Positions 32,349 to 42,321 of a stretch of 64,000 nucleotides of DNA are shown here, one piece after another. The notes beneath the pieces were generated by a model. That model saw only the letters and a list, made by a program, of their open reading frames with translations, was not told the DNA's origin and did no database searches. The position numbers and the translations under genes are program-made. Source of the stretch: Streptomonospora nanhaiensis (lineage in GTDB: Bacteria; Actinomycetota; Actinomycetes; Streptosporangiales; Streptosporangiaceae); contig NZ_CP113264.1 in the NCBI RefSeq assembly GCF_026642255.1, forward strand, positions 2,046,001 to 2,110,000. Reading direction: 5' to 3'. Position 1 is the first letter of the stretch; each line of letters opens with the position of its first letter.

Positions 32349-33029
32349 ATGGCCTCCCCCGAAAACGCGGACGTGCCCCCTGCGGTGCGGGGCATCCCCT
32401 CGGACCTGACCCAGCCCCCCGGCGGTGTCTCGCACCTGCGCCGGTACGTCAGCCTGCGCGGCCCCAACACGCGGATGTGGATGACCGCCGCGTACTTCTC
32501 GGGCGCCCTCACCCTGGGCTTCCTGGTCGTCCTGGGCTCCATGGTCTGGCACGTGCTGCGCGAGGAGTCCACCGTCGGCTCGGTCTCGCTGTGGGCGGTG
32601 GCGGGCCTGACCATGCTCTTCGTCGGGCCGGGGAGCAACCTCCTCCTGGTGCGGGGACTGCCCCAGCGCATCACCCGCCAGGGCATCAGCGCCGACAGCG
32701 ACGGCGTCACGGTCCTCCAGGAGCGCAAGTGGTGGTTCCCGGGAGAGGGGACGTTCATCGCGTGGCCCGAGATCCGCCGCGTCCGCGAGGTGCACACGGG
32801 CGGGCGCCGGCTGACGTACTTCATCGAGTTCGTGCTCGACACCCACCGCACCGGGACCGAACTGCCGAGCTGGGCGGAGACCGCCGAGAGCCTCGGGCTG
32901 GACCCGGTGGACGCGCCCACGCAGTTCTACGTGCAGGTGCCCAAGGAGCACAAGGAGAGGATCCTGCGGATGGTGGAGCGCACCGCACCGCTGCCCTCGG
33001 TCGTGGAGCGGACACCGCCGCTACGGTGA
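32349..33029 (+). CDS. Membrane protein with two transmembrane helices, function unknown
   Basis: A 226-residue protein. Two hydrophobic segments (WMTAAYFSGALTLGFLVVLG and VSLWAVAGLTMLFVGPGSNL, about residues 42-65 and 78-98) are followed by a soluble domain with a PH-like feel (WFPGEGTFIAWPEIRRVREV). No catalytic motif is seen. The start may be the ATG at 32340 or 32349; GGAAGA is better spaced for the latter. The 3' end overlaps the convergent IclR gene by nine bases. Confidence 0.6.
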   Translation: MASPENADVPPAVRGIPSDLTQPPGGVSHLRRYVSLRGPNTRMWMTAAYFSGALTLGFLVVLGSMVWHVLREESTVGSVSLWAVAGLTMLFVGPGSNLLLVRGLPQRITRQGISADSDGVTVLQERKWWFPGEGTFIAWPEIRRVREVHTGGRRLTYFIEFVLDTHRTGTELPSWAETAESLGLDPVDAPTQFYVQVPKEHKERILRMVERTAPLPSVVERTPPLR

Positions 33030-33782
33030 GGCGCGCCCGTCCAGCCGCCGGGTCAGCTCCGCGGCGGCGTCGCGCGCCCTCCCGGCGAGCGCCTGCGGGG
33101 TCACCGGTCGCGCGCTCGGGACCGTCAGGCTGATCGCCGCGGCGGGGTGGCCGTTGTGGTCCGAGGCCGCCGCCGCCACCGACACGAACCCCTCGGTGAC
33201 CTGGCCGTCCTCGATGGACCAGCCCTGGCGCCGCTCCTCCTCCAGGAGCCGCCGCAGCTCCCCGGGGGTGGTCGGCCCGCGCCCGGTGCGGTCGGTGAAC
33301 GCCGCCGCGTCGGGGTACAGGGCACGCACCTGCGCGCGGGGCAGGCGCGCCAGCATCGCCCGCCCCGACGCGGTCAGGTGCGCGGGCAGGCGCACCCCCA
33401 CCCCGGTGATCAGCGGCGCGGCGTGCGGCGGCTGCTCCTTGAGCAGGTACAGGGTGTCGGCCCCGTGCAGCACGCCCAGGTGGGCGGTCGCGCCGGTGCT
33501 CTCGGTGAGCTGGTGCAGCAGGGGGCGGGCCAGCCGTTCCACGCCGTCGTGGCGCAGATAGGCGGAGCCGATCTCGAACGCCGCCACGCCGAGGCCCCAG
33601 CGGCGCTCCTCCGGAAGGTGGGTCACGAACCCCTCCTCCGCCATGGCCTCCAGCAGCTGGTAGACGCTGGAGCGGGGGAGGTCGAGCCCGGCGGCGATGG
33701 CCGAGGCGGACACCGGACCGGGGCGCGCCGCCAGGAACCGGAGCAGCCGCAGGGCCCGTGTCGCGGCCGGAACGAGGCTCAT
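33021..33782 (-). CDS. IclR family transcriptional regulator
   Basis: A 253-residue regulator. The N-terminal winged helix-turn-helix is ATRALRLLRFLAARPGPV plus SASAIAAGLDLPRSSVYQLL. The C-terminal effector domain holds HLTASGRAMLARLP and a terminal VAAAASDHNGHPAAAISLTV, typical of IclR ligand-binding domains. The extension upstream to 34121 is rejected. It is near the hut operon and could be its regulator, but a MerR gene lies between them, so this is only inference. Confidence 0.9.
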   Translation of the reverse strand: MSLVPAATRALRLLRFLAARPGPVSASAIAAGLDLPRSSVYQLLEAMAEEGFVTHLPEERRWGLGVAAFEIGSAYLRHDGVERLARPLLHQLTESTGATAHLGVLHGADTLYLLKEQPPHAAPLITGVGVRLPAHLTASGRAMLARLPRAQVRALYPDAAAFTDRTGRGPTTPGELRRLLEEERRQGWSIEDGQVTEGFVSVAAAASDHNGHPAAAISLTVPSARPVTPQALAGRARDAAAELTRRLDGRASP

Positions 33783-34065
33783 GCGTCGATTGTCCCACGC
33801 CCCGCCGTCCCCGGCAGGGGCCGAACGGCCCCGTCCCGCCTCCCGGGTCCCCGGGCGGCGCGGGCCCCGGCGCCGCCGGGCGGGCGCGGACGGCCGGCCG
33901 CCGGGGGGCGTGCCGGCTGTCCAGGGCTCCCGCGGCGGTGCGGGACACGGGCGGGAGTCCCCTGGGCCCGACCCCGGGGCCTGCACCCTATCCTTGGAAA
34001 ACTGTTGAGACCCCGGTCGTCCTCGCCGGACGGACATCCGGCAAAGCCTCGAACCAGGGACCACG

Positions 34066-34821
34066 ATGCGACCATCCGACCTCGCGCACGAGCACGGTAT
34101 CTCGACCCAGGCGGTACGCAACTACGAGCGGGACGGGTTCCTGCCGCCCGCCGAGCGGACCCCCAGCGGCTACCGGATCTACACCGAGGCGCACGCGGCG
34201 GCCCTCCGCGCCTACCTCGCCCTGGTCCCGGCCCACGGGTACCCGTCCGCGGGCAGGATCATGCGGGCGCTCCACGACGGCCGGACCGAGGACGCCCTGG
34301 AGGCCATCGACCGGGGCCACCTCCAGCTGCTCCGCGACCGGGAGACCCTCGCCGCGGTGCGGGAGGCGGTCGGCCACCTGACGGGGCGGGCCGATGCCGC
34401 TCCCGAGCCGCCGGCGGACACCGGGACCCGCACCGTCGGCGCGCTCGCGCGCCGCCTGGGCGTCACCCCGGCGACCCTGCGCAACTGGGAGGCCGCCGGC
34501 ATCCTCGCCCCCGGGCGGGACCCCTCCACCGGATACCGCGTGTTCGGCCCGCACGACGTCCGCGACGCCGAGCTGGCCCACCTCCTCCGGCGCGGGGGCC
34601 ACCCCCTGGGGCACATCGCCGCGGTGGTCGAGCGGATCCGGACGGCAGGGGGCGCCGACACCCTGGCCGGCGCCCTGGAGGACTGGCAGGGCAGGCTGAC
34701 TGCGCGGGGCGCGGCCATGCTCCACGCGGCCGCCCTGCTCAGCCGGGTCCTGGACGTGCGGGCCCGGGCCGCACGGGGCCGGGCCGAGTCGGGCCGGACC
34801 GCGGGGGCGCCGCCCGGCTGA
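34066..34821 (+). CDS. MerR-type regulator with two HTH domains (TioE-like)
   Basis: A 251-residue protein containing two MerR DNA-binding modules. The first is at residues 1-45 (DLAHEHGISTQAVRNYERDG, SGYRIYTEAHA). The second is at about residues 125-170 (VGALARRLGVTPATLRNWEA, TGYRVFGPHD). This duplicated form is known as the TioE family, described with thiocoraline biosynthesis. A single chain with two binding helices might bridge one operator without dimerising. No metal-binding cysteines are present, so it is not a metal sensor of the classic kind. Confidence 0.85.
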   Translation: MRPSDLAHEHGISTQAVRNYERDGFLPPAERTPSGYRIYTEAHAAALRAYLALVPAHGYPSAGRIMRALHDGRTEDALEAIDRGHLQLLRDRETLAAVREAVGHLTGRADAAPEPPADTGTRTVGALARRLGVTPATLRNWEAAGILAPGRDPSTGYRVFGPHDVRDAELAHLLRRGGHPLGHIAAVVERIRTAGGADTLAGALEDWQGRLTARGAAMLHAAALLSRVLDVRARAARGRAESGRTAGAPPG

Positions 34822-34890
34822 GGACCGGACGCCCCGGAACCGCGCCCGTCCGCCCCGGCCGCGGTCGGCGGAGGGCGCCCGCGCCCGTGC

Positions 34891-34906
34891 GTCTGAGATG
34901 TCAGAC
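34891..34906 (+). promoter_or_regulatory. Palindromic operator candidate of the hut operon
   Basis: GTCTGAGATGTCAGAC is a perfect 6-4-6 inverted repeat located 55 bases before the hutH start. It is the only strong dyad in the 139 bases between the MerR gene and hutH. The binding protein could be the IclR or the MerR-type regulator encoded just upstream, or a distant HutC. Confidence 0.55.
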
Positions 34907-34960
34907 GGAACCGCCGTGTCAGCGCTTCACCCGGGGCCGTCCGGGCGGTCCAATGGGGGC

Positions 34961-36508
34961 ATGTCCACAGCAGTTCCTCCCGTCGTCGTCGGCGGCGCCC
35001 CGCTCACCCCGGCCCAGGTCCTCGACGTCGCGCGCCACGGCGCCCGCGTCACCCTCTCCGAGGAGTCCCGCAAGGCCGTCCGGCACGGCCGGGAACGTGT
35101 CGAGGCCCTCGCCCGGGGCAAGGTCCCCGCCTACGGGGTCAGCACGGGCTTCGGCGCGCTCGCCACCCGCCACATCGCCCCCGACCTGCGCGCCCGGCTC
35201 CAGCGCTCGCTCATCCGCTCGCACGCGGCGGGCACCGGGCCCGAGGTCGAGCGCGAGGTCACACGCGCCCTCATGCTCCTGCGCCTGCGCACCCTGGCCT
35301 CCGGCAGCACCGGCGTCGAGGCCGCCACCGTCGAGACCCTCGCCGCCCTGCTCAACGCCGGGATCACGCCGGTCGTCCACGAGTACGGCAGCCTCGGCTG
35401 CTCCGGCGACCTGGCGCCGCTGTCGCACGTGGCGCTCGCGCTCATGGGCGAGGGCGACGTGCGCGACGCGGCCGGTGAGGCCAAGCCCGCCTCCACCGCG
35501 CTGCGCGAGGCCGGGATCCGCCCGGTGGAGCTGGGCGCCAAGGAGGGCCTGGCCCTCATCAACGGCACCGACGGCATGCTCGGCATGCTCGTGCTGGCCT
35601 GCACGGACCTGGAGCGGTTGCTCAAGGTCGCCGACATCACCGCCGCGATGAGCGTCGAGGCGCTGCTGGGCACCGACAGGGTGTTCGCCGACGAGCTCCA
35701 GCGGCTGCGCCCGCACCCGGGGCAGGCCGCCTCCGCCGCCAACCTGCGCGCCCTGCTGGCCGACTCCCCGATCGTCGCCTCCCACCGCGGTCCCGACTGC
35801 AACCGCGTCCAGGACGCCTACTCCCTGCGCTGCGCCCCCCAGGTCGCGGGAGCGGCGCGCGACACCCTCGCCCACGCCCTCCTCGTGGCCGGGCGCGAAC
35901 TCGACAGCGTCATCGACAACCCGGTCGTGCTCGACGACGGGCGGATCGAGTCCAACGGCAACTTCCACGGGGCGCCCGTCGCCTACGTCCTCGACTTCCT
36001 CGCCATCGCGGTCGCCGACACCGCGTCCATCGCGGAGCGCCGCACCGACCGCATGCTCGACGTGTCCCGCTCCCACGGGCTGCCCGCCTTCCTCGCCGAC
36101 GACCCCGGCGTGGACTCCGGGCACATGATCGCCCAGTACACGCAGGCCGCCATCGTCTCCGAACTGAAGCGCCTGGCCGTCCCCGCCAGCGTCGACTCCA
36201 TCCCCAGTTCGGCCATGCAGGAGGACCACGTGTCCATGGGCTGGTCGGCCGCCCGCAAACTGCGCCGCGCCGTGGACGGCCTGACCAGCGTGCTCGCGGT
36301 GGAACTGCTCACCGCCGCCCGCGCCCTGGACCTGCGGTCGCCGCTGCGGCCCGGCCCGGCCACCGGCGCCGTCCTGCGCGCCGTCCGGGAGAGGGTCGAC
36401 GGCCCCGGCCCCGACCGCCACCTGGCCCCCGAGATCGCCGCCGTCGCGGCCATGGTCGCCGACGGATCCGTGGTCGGGGCGGCCGAGACCGTCACCGCGC
36501 TCGCCTGA
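34961..36508 (+). CDS. hutH: Histidine ammonia-lyase
   Basis: A 515-residue enzyme that deaminates histidine to urocanate. The prosthetic MIO group forms from the tripeptide in [14 protein letters not shown] near residue 145; here the triad is Cys-Ser-Gly in place of Ala-Ser-Gly, as I recall for Streptomyces HutH. Other family blocks are [32 protein letters not shown], and [20 protein letters not shown]. The ATG at 34961 has GGGGG before it; the upstream frame runs through the operator. It opens the hut operon. Confidence 0.96.
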   Translation: MSTAVPPVVVGGAPLTPAQVLDVARHGARVTLSEESRKAVRHGRERVEALARGKVPAYGVSTGFGALATRHIAPDLRARLQRSLIRSHAAGTGPEVEREVTRALMLLRLRTLASGSTGVEAATVETLAALLNAGITPVVHEYGSLGCSGDLAPLSHVALALMGEGDVRDAAGEAKPASTALREAGIRPVELGAKEGLALINGTDGMLGMLVLACTDLERLLKVADITAAMSVEALLGTDRVFADELQRLRPHPGQAASAANLRALLADSPIVASHRGPDCNRVQDAYSLRCAPQVAGAARDTLAHALLVAGRELDSVIDNPVVLDDGRIESNGNFHGAPVAYVLDFLAIAVADTASIAERRTDRMLDVSRSHGLPAFLADDPGVDSGHMIAQYTQAAIVSELKRLAVPASVDSIPSSAMQEDHVSMGWSAARKLRRAVDGLTSVLAVELLTAARALDLRSPLRPGPATGAVLRAVRERVDGPGPDRHLAPEIAAVAAMVADGSVVGAAETVTALA

Positions 36509-36510
36509 CC

Positions 36511-36540
36511 CCGGCGCGGCCCGGCACCGGGCCGCGCCGG
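36511..36540 (+). other. Strong hairpin between hutH and hutU
   Basis: CCGGCGCGGCCCGG pairs perfectly with CCGGGCCGCGCCGG over 14 bp with a two-base loop, two bases after the hutH stop and 24 before hutU. It may stabilise the hutH message or limit read-through. Confidence 0.55.
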
Positions 36541-36564
36541 CCCACCACGAACGAGGAGCCCCGC

Positions 36565-38223
36565 ATGAGCACCCCGCGTACCGTCCGAGCCGCGCGCGGC
36601 ACCGCACTGTCCGCCAAGGGCTGGCCGCAGGAGGCCGCCCTGCGCATGTTCCACAACAACCTCGACCCCGAGGTCGCCGAGCACCCCGAGGAGCTGGTGG
36701 TCTACGGCGGTACCGGCAAGGCGGCGCGGGACTGGCGCAGCTTCGACCGCATCACCGCCTCCCTGCGCGACCTGGAGGGGGACGAGACGCTGCTCGTGCA
36801 GTCCGGTCGGCCGGTCGGCATCATGCGCACCCACGAGTGGGCCCCGCGCGTGCTGATCGCCAACAGCAACCTCGTGGGGGACTGGGCGAACTGGCCCGAG
36901 TTCCGCCGCCTGGAGGCCCGGGGCCTCACCATGTACGGGCAGATGACCGCCGGGTCGTGGATCTACATCGGCACCCAGGGCATCCTCCAGGGCACCTACG
37001 AGACCTTCGCCGCCGTCGCCGCCAAGAGGTTCGGCGGAACGCTCGCCGGGACCATCACCCTCACCGCGGGCCTCGGCGGCATGGGGGGAGCGCAGCCGCT
37101 CGCCGTCACCATGAACGACGGCGTGGCCGTTGTGGTCGAGTGCGACGGCAGCCGCATCGACCGCCGCATCGAGCACCGCTACCTCGACGTGCGCGCCGAC
37201 GGCCTCGACCACGCCCTCGACCTCGCCGTGAAGGCGCGGGACGAGCGGCGGCCCCTGTCGATCGGCGTGCTCGGCAACGCAGCCGAGGTGTTCCCCGAAC
37301 TCCTGCGCCGCGGTGCCCCGGTCGACGTCGTCACCGACCAGACCTCGGCCCACGACCCGCTCGCCTACCTGCCCGCGGGTGTCTCCGTCGAGGACTGGAA
37401 GGACCTGGCCCGGGCCGAGCCCGAGGAGTTCACCCTCCGGGCGCGCGAGTCCATGGCGGCGCACGTGGAGGCCATGGTCGGCTTCCTCGACGCGGGCGCA
37501 GAGGTGTTCGACTACGGCAACTCCATCCGCGACGAGGCGCGCGAGGGCGGGTTCACCCGGGCGTTCGACTTCCCCGGGTTCGTGCCGGCCTACATCCGCC
37601 CGCTCTTCTGCGAGGGCCGCGGGCCGTTCCGCTGGGCCGCGCTGTCCGGGGACCCCGCCGACATCGCGCGCACCGACCGCGCCGTCCTCGACCTGTTCCC
37701 CGAGAACGAGCACCTGGCCCGGTGGATCCGCCTGGCGGGGGAGCGGGTGGCGTTCCAGGGGCTCCCCGCCCGCATCTGCTGGCTGGGCCAGGGCGAGCGG
37801 GCCGCGGCCGGGCTGAGGTTCAACGAACTGGTCGCCTCCGGCGAGATCTCGGCGCCGCTGGCCATCGGCCGCGACCACCTGGACACGGGCTCCGTGGCCT
37901 CCCCCTACCGCGAGACCGAGGGCATGAGGGACGGCTCCGACGCCATCGCCGACTGGCCGCTGCTCAACGCGCTCGTCAACACCTCCTCCGGCGCGTCCTG
38001 GGTGTCCGTCCACCACGGCGGCGGCGTGGGCATGGGCCGCTCCCTCCACGCCGGCCAGGTCAGCGTCGCGGACGGCACGGACCTGGCCGCCGCCAAGCTG
38101 GAGCGGGTGCTCACCAACGACCCCGCCACGGGCGTCATCCGCCACGTGGACGCCGGGTACCCCGAGGCCGAGCGCGTCGCCGAGGCGCACGGCGTCCGCG
38201 TCCCCATGAAGGAGGGCGAGTGA
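36565..38223 (+). CDS. hutU: Urocanate hydratase
   Basis: A 552-residue NAD-dependent enzyme converting urocanate to imidazolone propionate. Conserved blocks include [38 protein letters not shown] (the NAD-binding glycine run, near residue 170), [15 protein letters not shown], and [19 protein letters not shown] near the end. GAGGAG precedes the ATG. Its stop overlaps the start of the following M20 gene as GTGA. Confidence 0.97.
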   Translation: MSTPRTVRAARGTALSAKGWPQEAALRMFHNNLDPEVAEHPEELVVYGGTGKAARDWRSFDRITASLRDLEGDETLLVQSGRPVGIMRTHEWAPRVLIANSNLVGDWANWPEFRRLEARGLTMYGQMTAGSWIYIGTQGILQGTYETFAAVAAKRFGGTLAGTITLTAGLGGMGGAQPLAVTMNDGVAVVVECDGSRIDRRIEHRYLDVRADGLDHALDLAVKARDERRPLSIGVLGNAAEVFPELLRRGAPVDVVTDQTSAHDPLAYLPAGVSVEDWKDLARAEPEEFTLRARESMAAHVEAMVGFLDAGAEVFDYGNSIRDEAREGGFTRAFDFPGFVPAYIRPLFCEGRGPFRWAALSGDPADIARTDRAVLDLFPENEHLARWIRLAGERVAFQGLPARICWLGQGERAAAGLRFNELVASGEISAPLAIGRDHLDTGSVASPYRETEGMRDGSDAIADWPLLNALVNTSSGASWVSVHHGGGVGMGRSLHAGQVSVADGTDLAAAKLERVLTNDPATGVIRHVDAGYPEAERVAEAHGVRVPMKEGE

Positions 38224-39461
38224 GCTTCGACCGCCTGTGGGCCGACCTGGAGCCCGTGGGACGCGACGCCGGGAGCGGCGGCTACCGCCGCCACACCTGG
38301 GCGGGCGCCGACACCGAAGCCCGCGCCTGGTTCACGGAGGCCGCGACCGCGCGCGGGCTCGACGTGCGCGCCGACCGCAACGGCAACCTGTGGGCCTGGT
38401 GGGGCGTCCCCGGTCCGGGGGCGGTGGCCACCGGGTCCCACCTGGACTCGGTGCCCGACGGAGGGGCCTTCGACGGTCCGCTCGGTGTCGCCTCGGCCCT
38501 GGCCGCCGTGGACGAGCTGCGCGGGCGCGGGGTCGCGCCCGCCCGTCCGCTCGCCGTCACGGTGTTCGCGGAGGAGGAGGGCGGCCGGTTCGGCGTCCCG
38601 TGCCTGGGCAGCAGGCTGAGCGCGGGAGAGGTCTCCCCCGAACGCGCGCGCGGGCTCACCGACGCCTCCGGGGTCACCTGGGGGCAGGCGATGGAGGCCG
38701 CCGGGCACGACCCGGCGGCGATGGGCGCCGACCCCGGGGCCCTCGCCGACCTGGACGTGTTCGTGGAGCTGCACGTGGAGCAGGGACGCGCACTGGAGGA
38801 CACCGCGCACCCGGTGGGCGTGGCCTCCTCGATCTGGCCGCACGGCCGCTGGCGGATGGACTTCACCGGACGCGCCGACCACGCCGGGACCACCCGGCTC
38901 GACGACCGCAGCGACCCCATGCTGCCCTTCGCGCACGCGATCCTGGCCGCGCGCGCCCAGGCGGAGCGGCACGGCGCCCGCGCCACGGTCGCCAGGGCCC
39001 TGATCGACCCCAACGGCACCAACGCCGTCCCGTCCCGGGTCAGCGCCTGGCTGGACGCCCGCGCCGCCGACGCCGCGTCCCTGGAGGCGGTCGTCGACGG
39101 GGTCCGCGAGGCCGCGGCGGGCGCCGCACGCGACCACGGCGTGGGCTACGCGATGGACGCCGAGTCCCTCACACCCCTGGTGGAGTTCTCGCACGGCCTC
39201 CGCGACCGCCTGGCCGCCGTGGTCGGGTCGGGGGCCCCGGACCCGCGCGTGCCGCTGCTGCCCACGGGCGCCGGACACGACGCGGGCGTGCTCGCCGCCC
39301 ACGTGCCCACCGCCATGCTGTACGTGCGCAACCCGACCGGGGTGTCCCACTCCCCGCAGGAGTACGCCCGTCCCGAGGACTGCCACGCCGGGGTGCTCGC
39401 CCTGGCCGACGTCCTCCAGGACCTCCTCGCCCGCCCCGTCCGCCGGGGCGGCGCCCGGTGA
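38220..39461 (+). CDS. M20 family amidohydrolase (allantoate-amidohydrolase-like) in the hut operon
   Basis: A 413-residue zinc/manganese-dependent hydrolase. Metal ligands are seen in [20 protein letters not shown] (H and D), the catalytic EE in [14 protein letters not shown], and the downstream [13 protein letters not shown]. The C-terminal [15 protein letters not shown] holds the last His. By sequence it is in the allantoate / N-carbamoyl amidohydrolase group. Its place between hutU and hutF, with start and stop overlapped, points to a step in histidine breakdown, perhaps N-formylglutamate hydrolysis (no hutG is present). Substrate is inference. Confidence 0.85.
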   Translation: MSFDRLWADLEPVGRDAGSGGYRRHTWAGADTEARAWFTEAATARGLDVRADRNGNLWAWWGVPGPGAVATGSHLDSVPDGGAFDGPLGVASALAAVDELRGRGVAPARPLAVTVFAEEEGGRFGVPCLGSRLSAGEVSPERARGLTDASGVTWGQAMEAAGHDPAAMGADPGALADLDVFVELHVEQGRALEDTAHPVGVASSIWPHGRWRMDFTGRADHAGTTRLDDRSDPMLPFAHAILAARAQAERHGARATVARALIDPNGTNAVPSRVSAWLDARAADAASLEAVVDGVREAAAGAARDHGVGYAMDAESLTPLVEFSHGLRDRLAAVVGSGAPDPRVPLLPTGAGHDAGVLAAHVPTAMLYVRNPTGVSHSPQEYARPEDCHAGVLALADVLQDLLARPVRRGGAR

Positions 39462-40918
39462 CCGGCGCTCCGGGGGCGGTCCCGGGCGGGCCGCCGCGAG
39501 CGGGGGGCGCCGCCGGAACCGCTCCGGACATGCCGGGGGCCCGGGCCCCCGCGGCCGGGGGCGGGCCCGCGCCGCGCCGCGTGTGGTGCGAGTGGGCCTG
39601 GACCGGTGCCGGGGACGGGAGCCCCGAGTACGGCGTGCTCGTCGAGACCGCCGGGGGCCGCATCACCGCAGTGAGCCCGGGAGCCGTCGCGCCCGCCGGG
39701 GCCGAGACCCTCACCGGCCTCACCCTGCCGGGCCTGGCCAACGCGCACTCGCACGCCTTCCACCGGGCCCTGCGCGGACGCACCCACACCGGCGGCGGGT
39801 CGTTCTGGACCTGGCGCGAGGCCATGTACCGCGTCGCGGACCGGCTCGACCCGGACACCTACCTGCGGCTCGCCAGGGCCGCCTACGCGGAGATGGCCCT
39901 GGCGGGCGTCACCTGCGTGGGCGAGTTCCACTACCTCCACCACGCCCCCGGCGGGACCCGCTACGCCGACCCCAACGCCATGGGCGCGGCCCTGGTGCGG
40001 GCGGCGGCCGAGGCCGGGCTCCGCATCACCCTGCTGGACGTGTGCTACCTGTCCGGCGGCCTGGACCCCGGCGGAGCGCACCGGCCGCTGGAGGGGGCCC
40101 AGCGGCGCTTCGGCGACGGCGACGCCGCACGGTGGGCCGACCGGGCGGCCGGGTTCACCCCCGTGGGGGACCACGCGCTGGCGGGCGCCGCCGTCCACTC
40201 GGTACGGGCCGTCCCCGCCGCGCAGCTGCCCGACGTCGTCGCCTACGCCGCCGACCGCCACGCGCCCCTGCACGCCCACCTCTCCGAACAGCCGGCCGAG
40301 AACGCGGCCTGCCTGGCCGCCTACGGCCGCACCCCGGCACGGGTGCTCGACGACGCGGGCGCGCTCACGCCGCGCACCAGCCTCGTGCACGCCACCCACC
40401 TCACCGACGACGACGTCGGCGCCGTCCGGCTCTCCGGCGCCACCGTGTGCCTGTGCCCCACCACCGAGCGGGACCTGGCCGACGGCCTGCCCCGCACCGG
40501 CGACCTGCTGCCCGCCCCGATCACCCTGGGCACGGACCAGCACGCCCAGCTCGACCTGTTCGAGGAGGCCCGGGCGGTCGAGCTCCACGAGCGCCTGCGC
40601 ACCCACAGGCGCGGCACCCTGGGAACCGGCGCGCTCCTGCGCGCCGCCACCGCCCACGGGCACGCCTCCCTCGGCTGGGAGGACGCGGGCGCGCTGCGGG
40701 CCGGGGCGCGCGCCGACCTGGTCAACATCCCCCTGGACGGCGTCCGGCTGGCCGGGGCCGACCCCGCGCGCGCCGCCGACGCCGTCGTCTTCGCGGCCTC
40801 CGCGGCCGACGTGCGCCACGTGATGGCCGACGGCCGCTGGACCGTCCGCGACGGCGTCCACACGCTCGTGCCCGACACCGCGCACGAACTCGACACGGTG
40901 ATCAAGGAGATCCACTGA
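39458..40918 (+). CDS. hutF: Formimidoylglutamate deiminase
   Basis: A 486-residue amidohydrolase-superfamily enzyme that deaminates N-formimidoyl-L-glutamate to N-formylglutamate. The metal site starts with [16 protein letters not shown] near residue 95. Further ligands are in [35 protein letters not shown] and [15 protein letters not shown]. The first 40 residues are Gly/Pro/Ala-rich and atypical, so the true start could be later (for example GTG 39582), but the GTGA overlap with the M20 gene favours 39458. The stop overlaps the hutI ATG. Confidence 0.9.
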   Translation: MTGAPGAVPGGPPRAGGAAGTAPDMPGARAPAAGGGPAPRRVWCEWAWTGAGDGSPEYGVLVETAGGRITAVSPGAVAPAGAETLTGLTLPGLANAHSHAFHRALRGRTHTGGGSFWTWREAMYRVADRLDPDTYLRLARAAYAEMALAGVTCVGEFHYLHHAPGGTRYADPNAMGAALVRAAAEAGLRITLLDVCYLSGGLDPGGAHRPLEGAQRRFGDGDAARWADRAAGFTPVGDHALAGAAVHSVRAVPAAQLPDVVAYAADRHAPLHAHLSEQPAENAACLAAYGRTPARVLDDAGALTPRTSLVHATHLTDDDVGAVRLSGATVCLCPTTERDLADGLPRTGDLLPAPITLGTDQHAQLDLFEEARAVELHERLRTHRRGTLGTGALLRAATAHGHASLGWEDAGALRAGARADLVNIPLDGVRLAGADPARAADAVVFAASAADVRHVMADGRWTVRDGVHTLVPDTAHELDTVIKEIH

Positions 40919-42123
40919 TGGCCGACGTGCCCGAGAGCATCCTCATCGACGACATCGCCACCCTGGTCACCAACGACCCCTCCCGGGGCCGCGGCGCCGT
41001 GGGCGAGATCCGGGACGCCGCCATGGTGGTGCAGGGCGGCAGGGTGGCCTGGGCGGGCCCGCGCTCCCAGGCGCCGGACGCCGACGCGAGGGTCGACGCG
41101 GCCGGGCGCTGCGTCCTCCCGGGGTTCGTGGACAGCCACTCCCACATCGTGTTCGCGGGGAACCGCAGCCGCGAGTTCGCCGCGCGCATGAGCGGGCAGC
41201 CGTACTCGGCGGGCGGCATCCGCACCACCGTCGCCGCCACCCGCGAGGCCTCCGACGCCGACCTGCTCGCGGGGGCGCGGCGCCTCGTGGGCGAGGCCCG
41301 CGCCCAGGGCACGACCACCCTGGAGGTCAAGTCCGGCTACGGGCTCACCACGCGCGACGAGGAGCGCTGCCTGGCCGTCGCCGCCCGGGTCACCGACGAG
41401 GTGACCTTCCTCGGCGCGCACGTGGTCGCCCCCGAGTACGCCGACGACCCCGAGGGCTACCTGGACCTGGTCACCGGCCCCATGATGGACGCCTGCGCGC
41501 CCCACGCGAGGTGGGTCGACGTCTTCTGCGAGCGCGGCGCCTTCGACGAGGACGCCTCCCGCCGCGTCCTCACCGCCGGGAGGGAGCGCGGCCTGCTGCC
41601 CAGGGTGCACGGCAACCAGCTGGGCGAGGGGCCGGGCGTGCGCCTGGCCGTCGAACTCGGCGCCGCCTCCGTGGACCACTGCACCCACCTGTCCGCCGCC
41701 GACGTGGAGGCCCTGGCCGAGGCCGGCGGACGCCCCGAGCCCACGGTCGCCACCCTGCTCCCGGGCGTGGACTTCTCCACCCGCCAGCCCTACCCGGACG
41801 CACGCGCCCTCATCGACGCGGGGGCGGTCGTCGCCCTGGCCAGCGACTGCAACCCAGGCTCCTGCTTCACCTCCAGCCTGGCCTTCTGCATCGCCGTCGC
41901 GGTCCGCGACATGGGCATGACCCCGGACGAGGCGGTGTGGGCCGCGACGGCGGGCGGTGCGCGGGCCCTGCGCCGCACCGACGTCGGCCACCTCGCCCCG
42001 GGCGCGCGCGCCGACCTCACCCTGCTCGACGCGCCCGACCACGTCCACCTGGCCTACCGCCCCGGGGTCCCGCAGGTCGCGGCGGTCTGGAAGGACGGGG
42101 AGCTGGTCGCCGGACGGCCCTGA
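40918..42123 (+). CDS. hutI: Imidazolonepropionase
   Basis: A 401-residue amidohydrolase converting imidazolone-5-propionate to N-formimidoyl-L-glutamate. Metal and substrate motifs are [20 protein letters not shown] near residue 65, [19 protein letters not shown] near 136, and [17 protein letters not shown] near 303. It begins in the hutF stop (TGATG) and ends the hut operon. Confidence 0.95.
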   Translation: MADVPESILIDDIATLVTNDPSRGRGAVGEIRDAAMVVQGGRVAWAGPRSQAPDADARVDAAGRCVLPGFVDSHSHIVFAGNRSREFAARMSGQPYSAGGIRTTVAATREASDADLLAGARRLVGEARAQGTTTLEVKSGYGLTTRDEERCLAVAARVTDEVTFLGAHVVAPEYADDPEGYLDLVTGPMMDACAPHARWVDVFCERGAFDEDASRRVLTAGRERGLLPRVHGNQLGEGPGVRLAVELGAASVDHCTHLSAADVEALAEAGGRPEPTVATLLPGVDFSTRQPYPDARALIDAGAVVALASDCNPGSCFTSSLAFCIAVAVRDMGMTPDEAVWAATAGGARALRRTDVGHLAPGARADLTLLDAPDHVHLAYRPGVPQVAAVWKDGELVAGRP

Positions 42124-42321
42124 CCCGGGGCCGCCCGGCCGGACGACGGAGTATGACGCGGGGAGGTCCGGGGCCCGTGAAAAGCCGTCCGAACTCAACG
42201 GGCGGCTAACGTCCGCGAAACCTGGGCCGCCCACCCTGGTTCCACGTCGGTGCGCGTCCCGCCGCCGCGGAACAGCGTCGTTCCGGGGCGGCGGGTGCAC
42301 CTTCTCCCAGGGAGGGCCGCA

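Noticed and set aside
32216..32920. Extension of the 85-residue minus-strand gene
   Set aside because: The extra part is antisense to the membrane protein at 32349 and is not protein-like.
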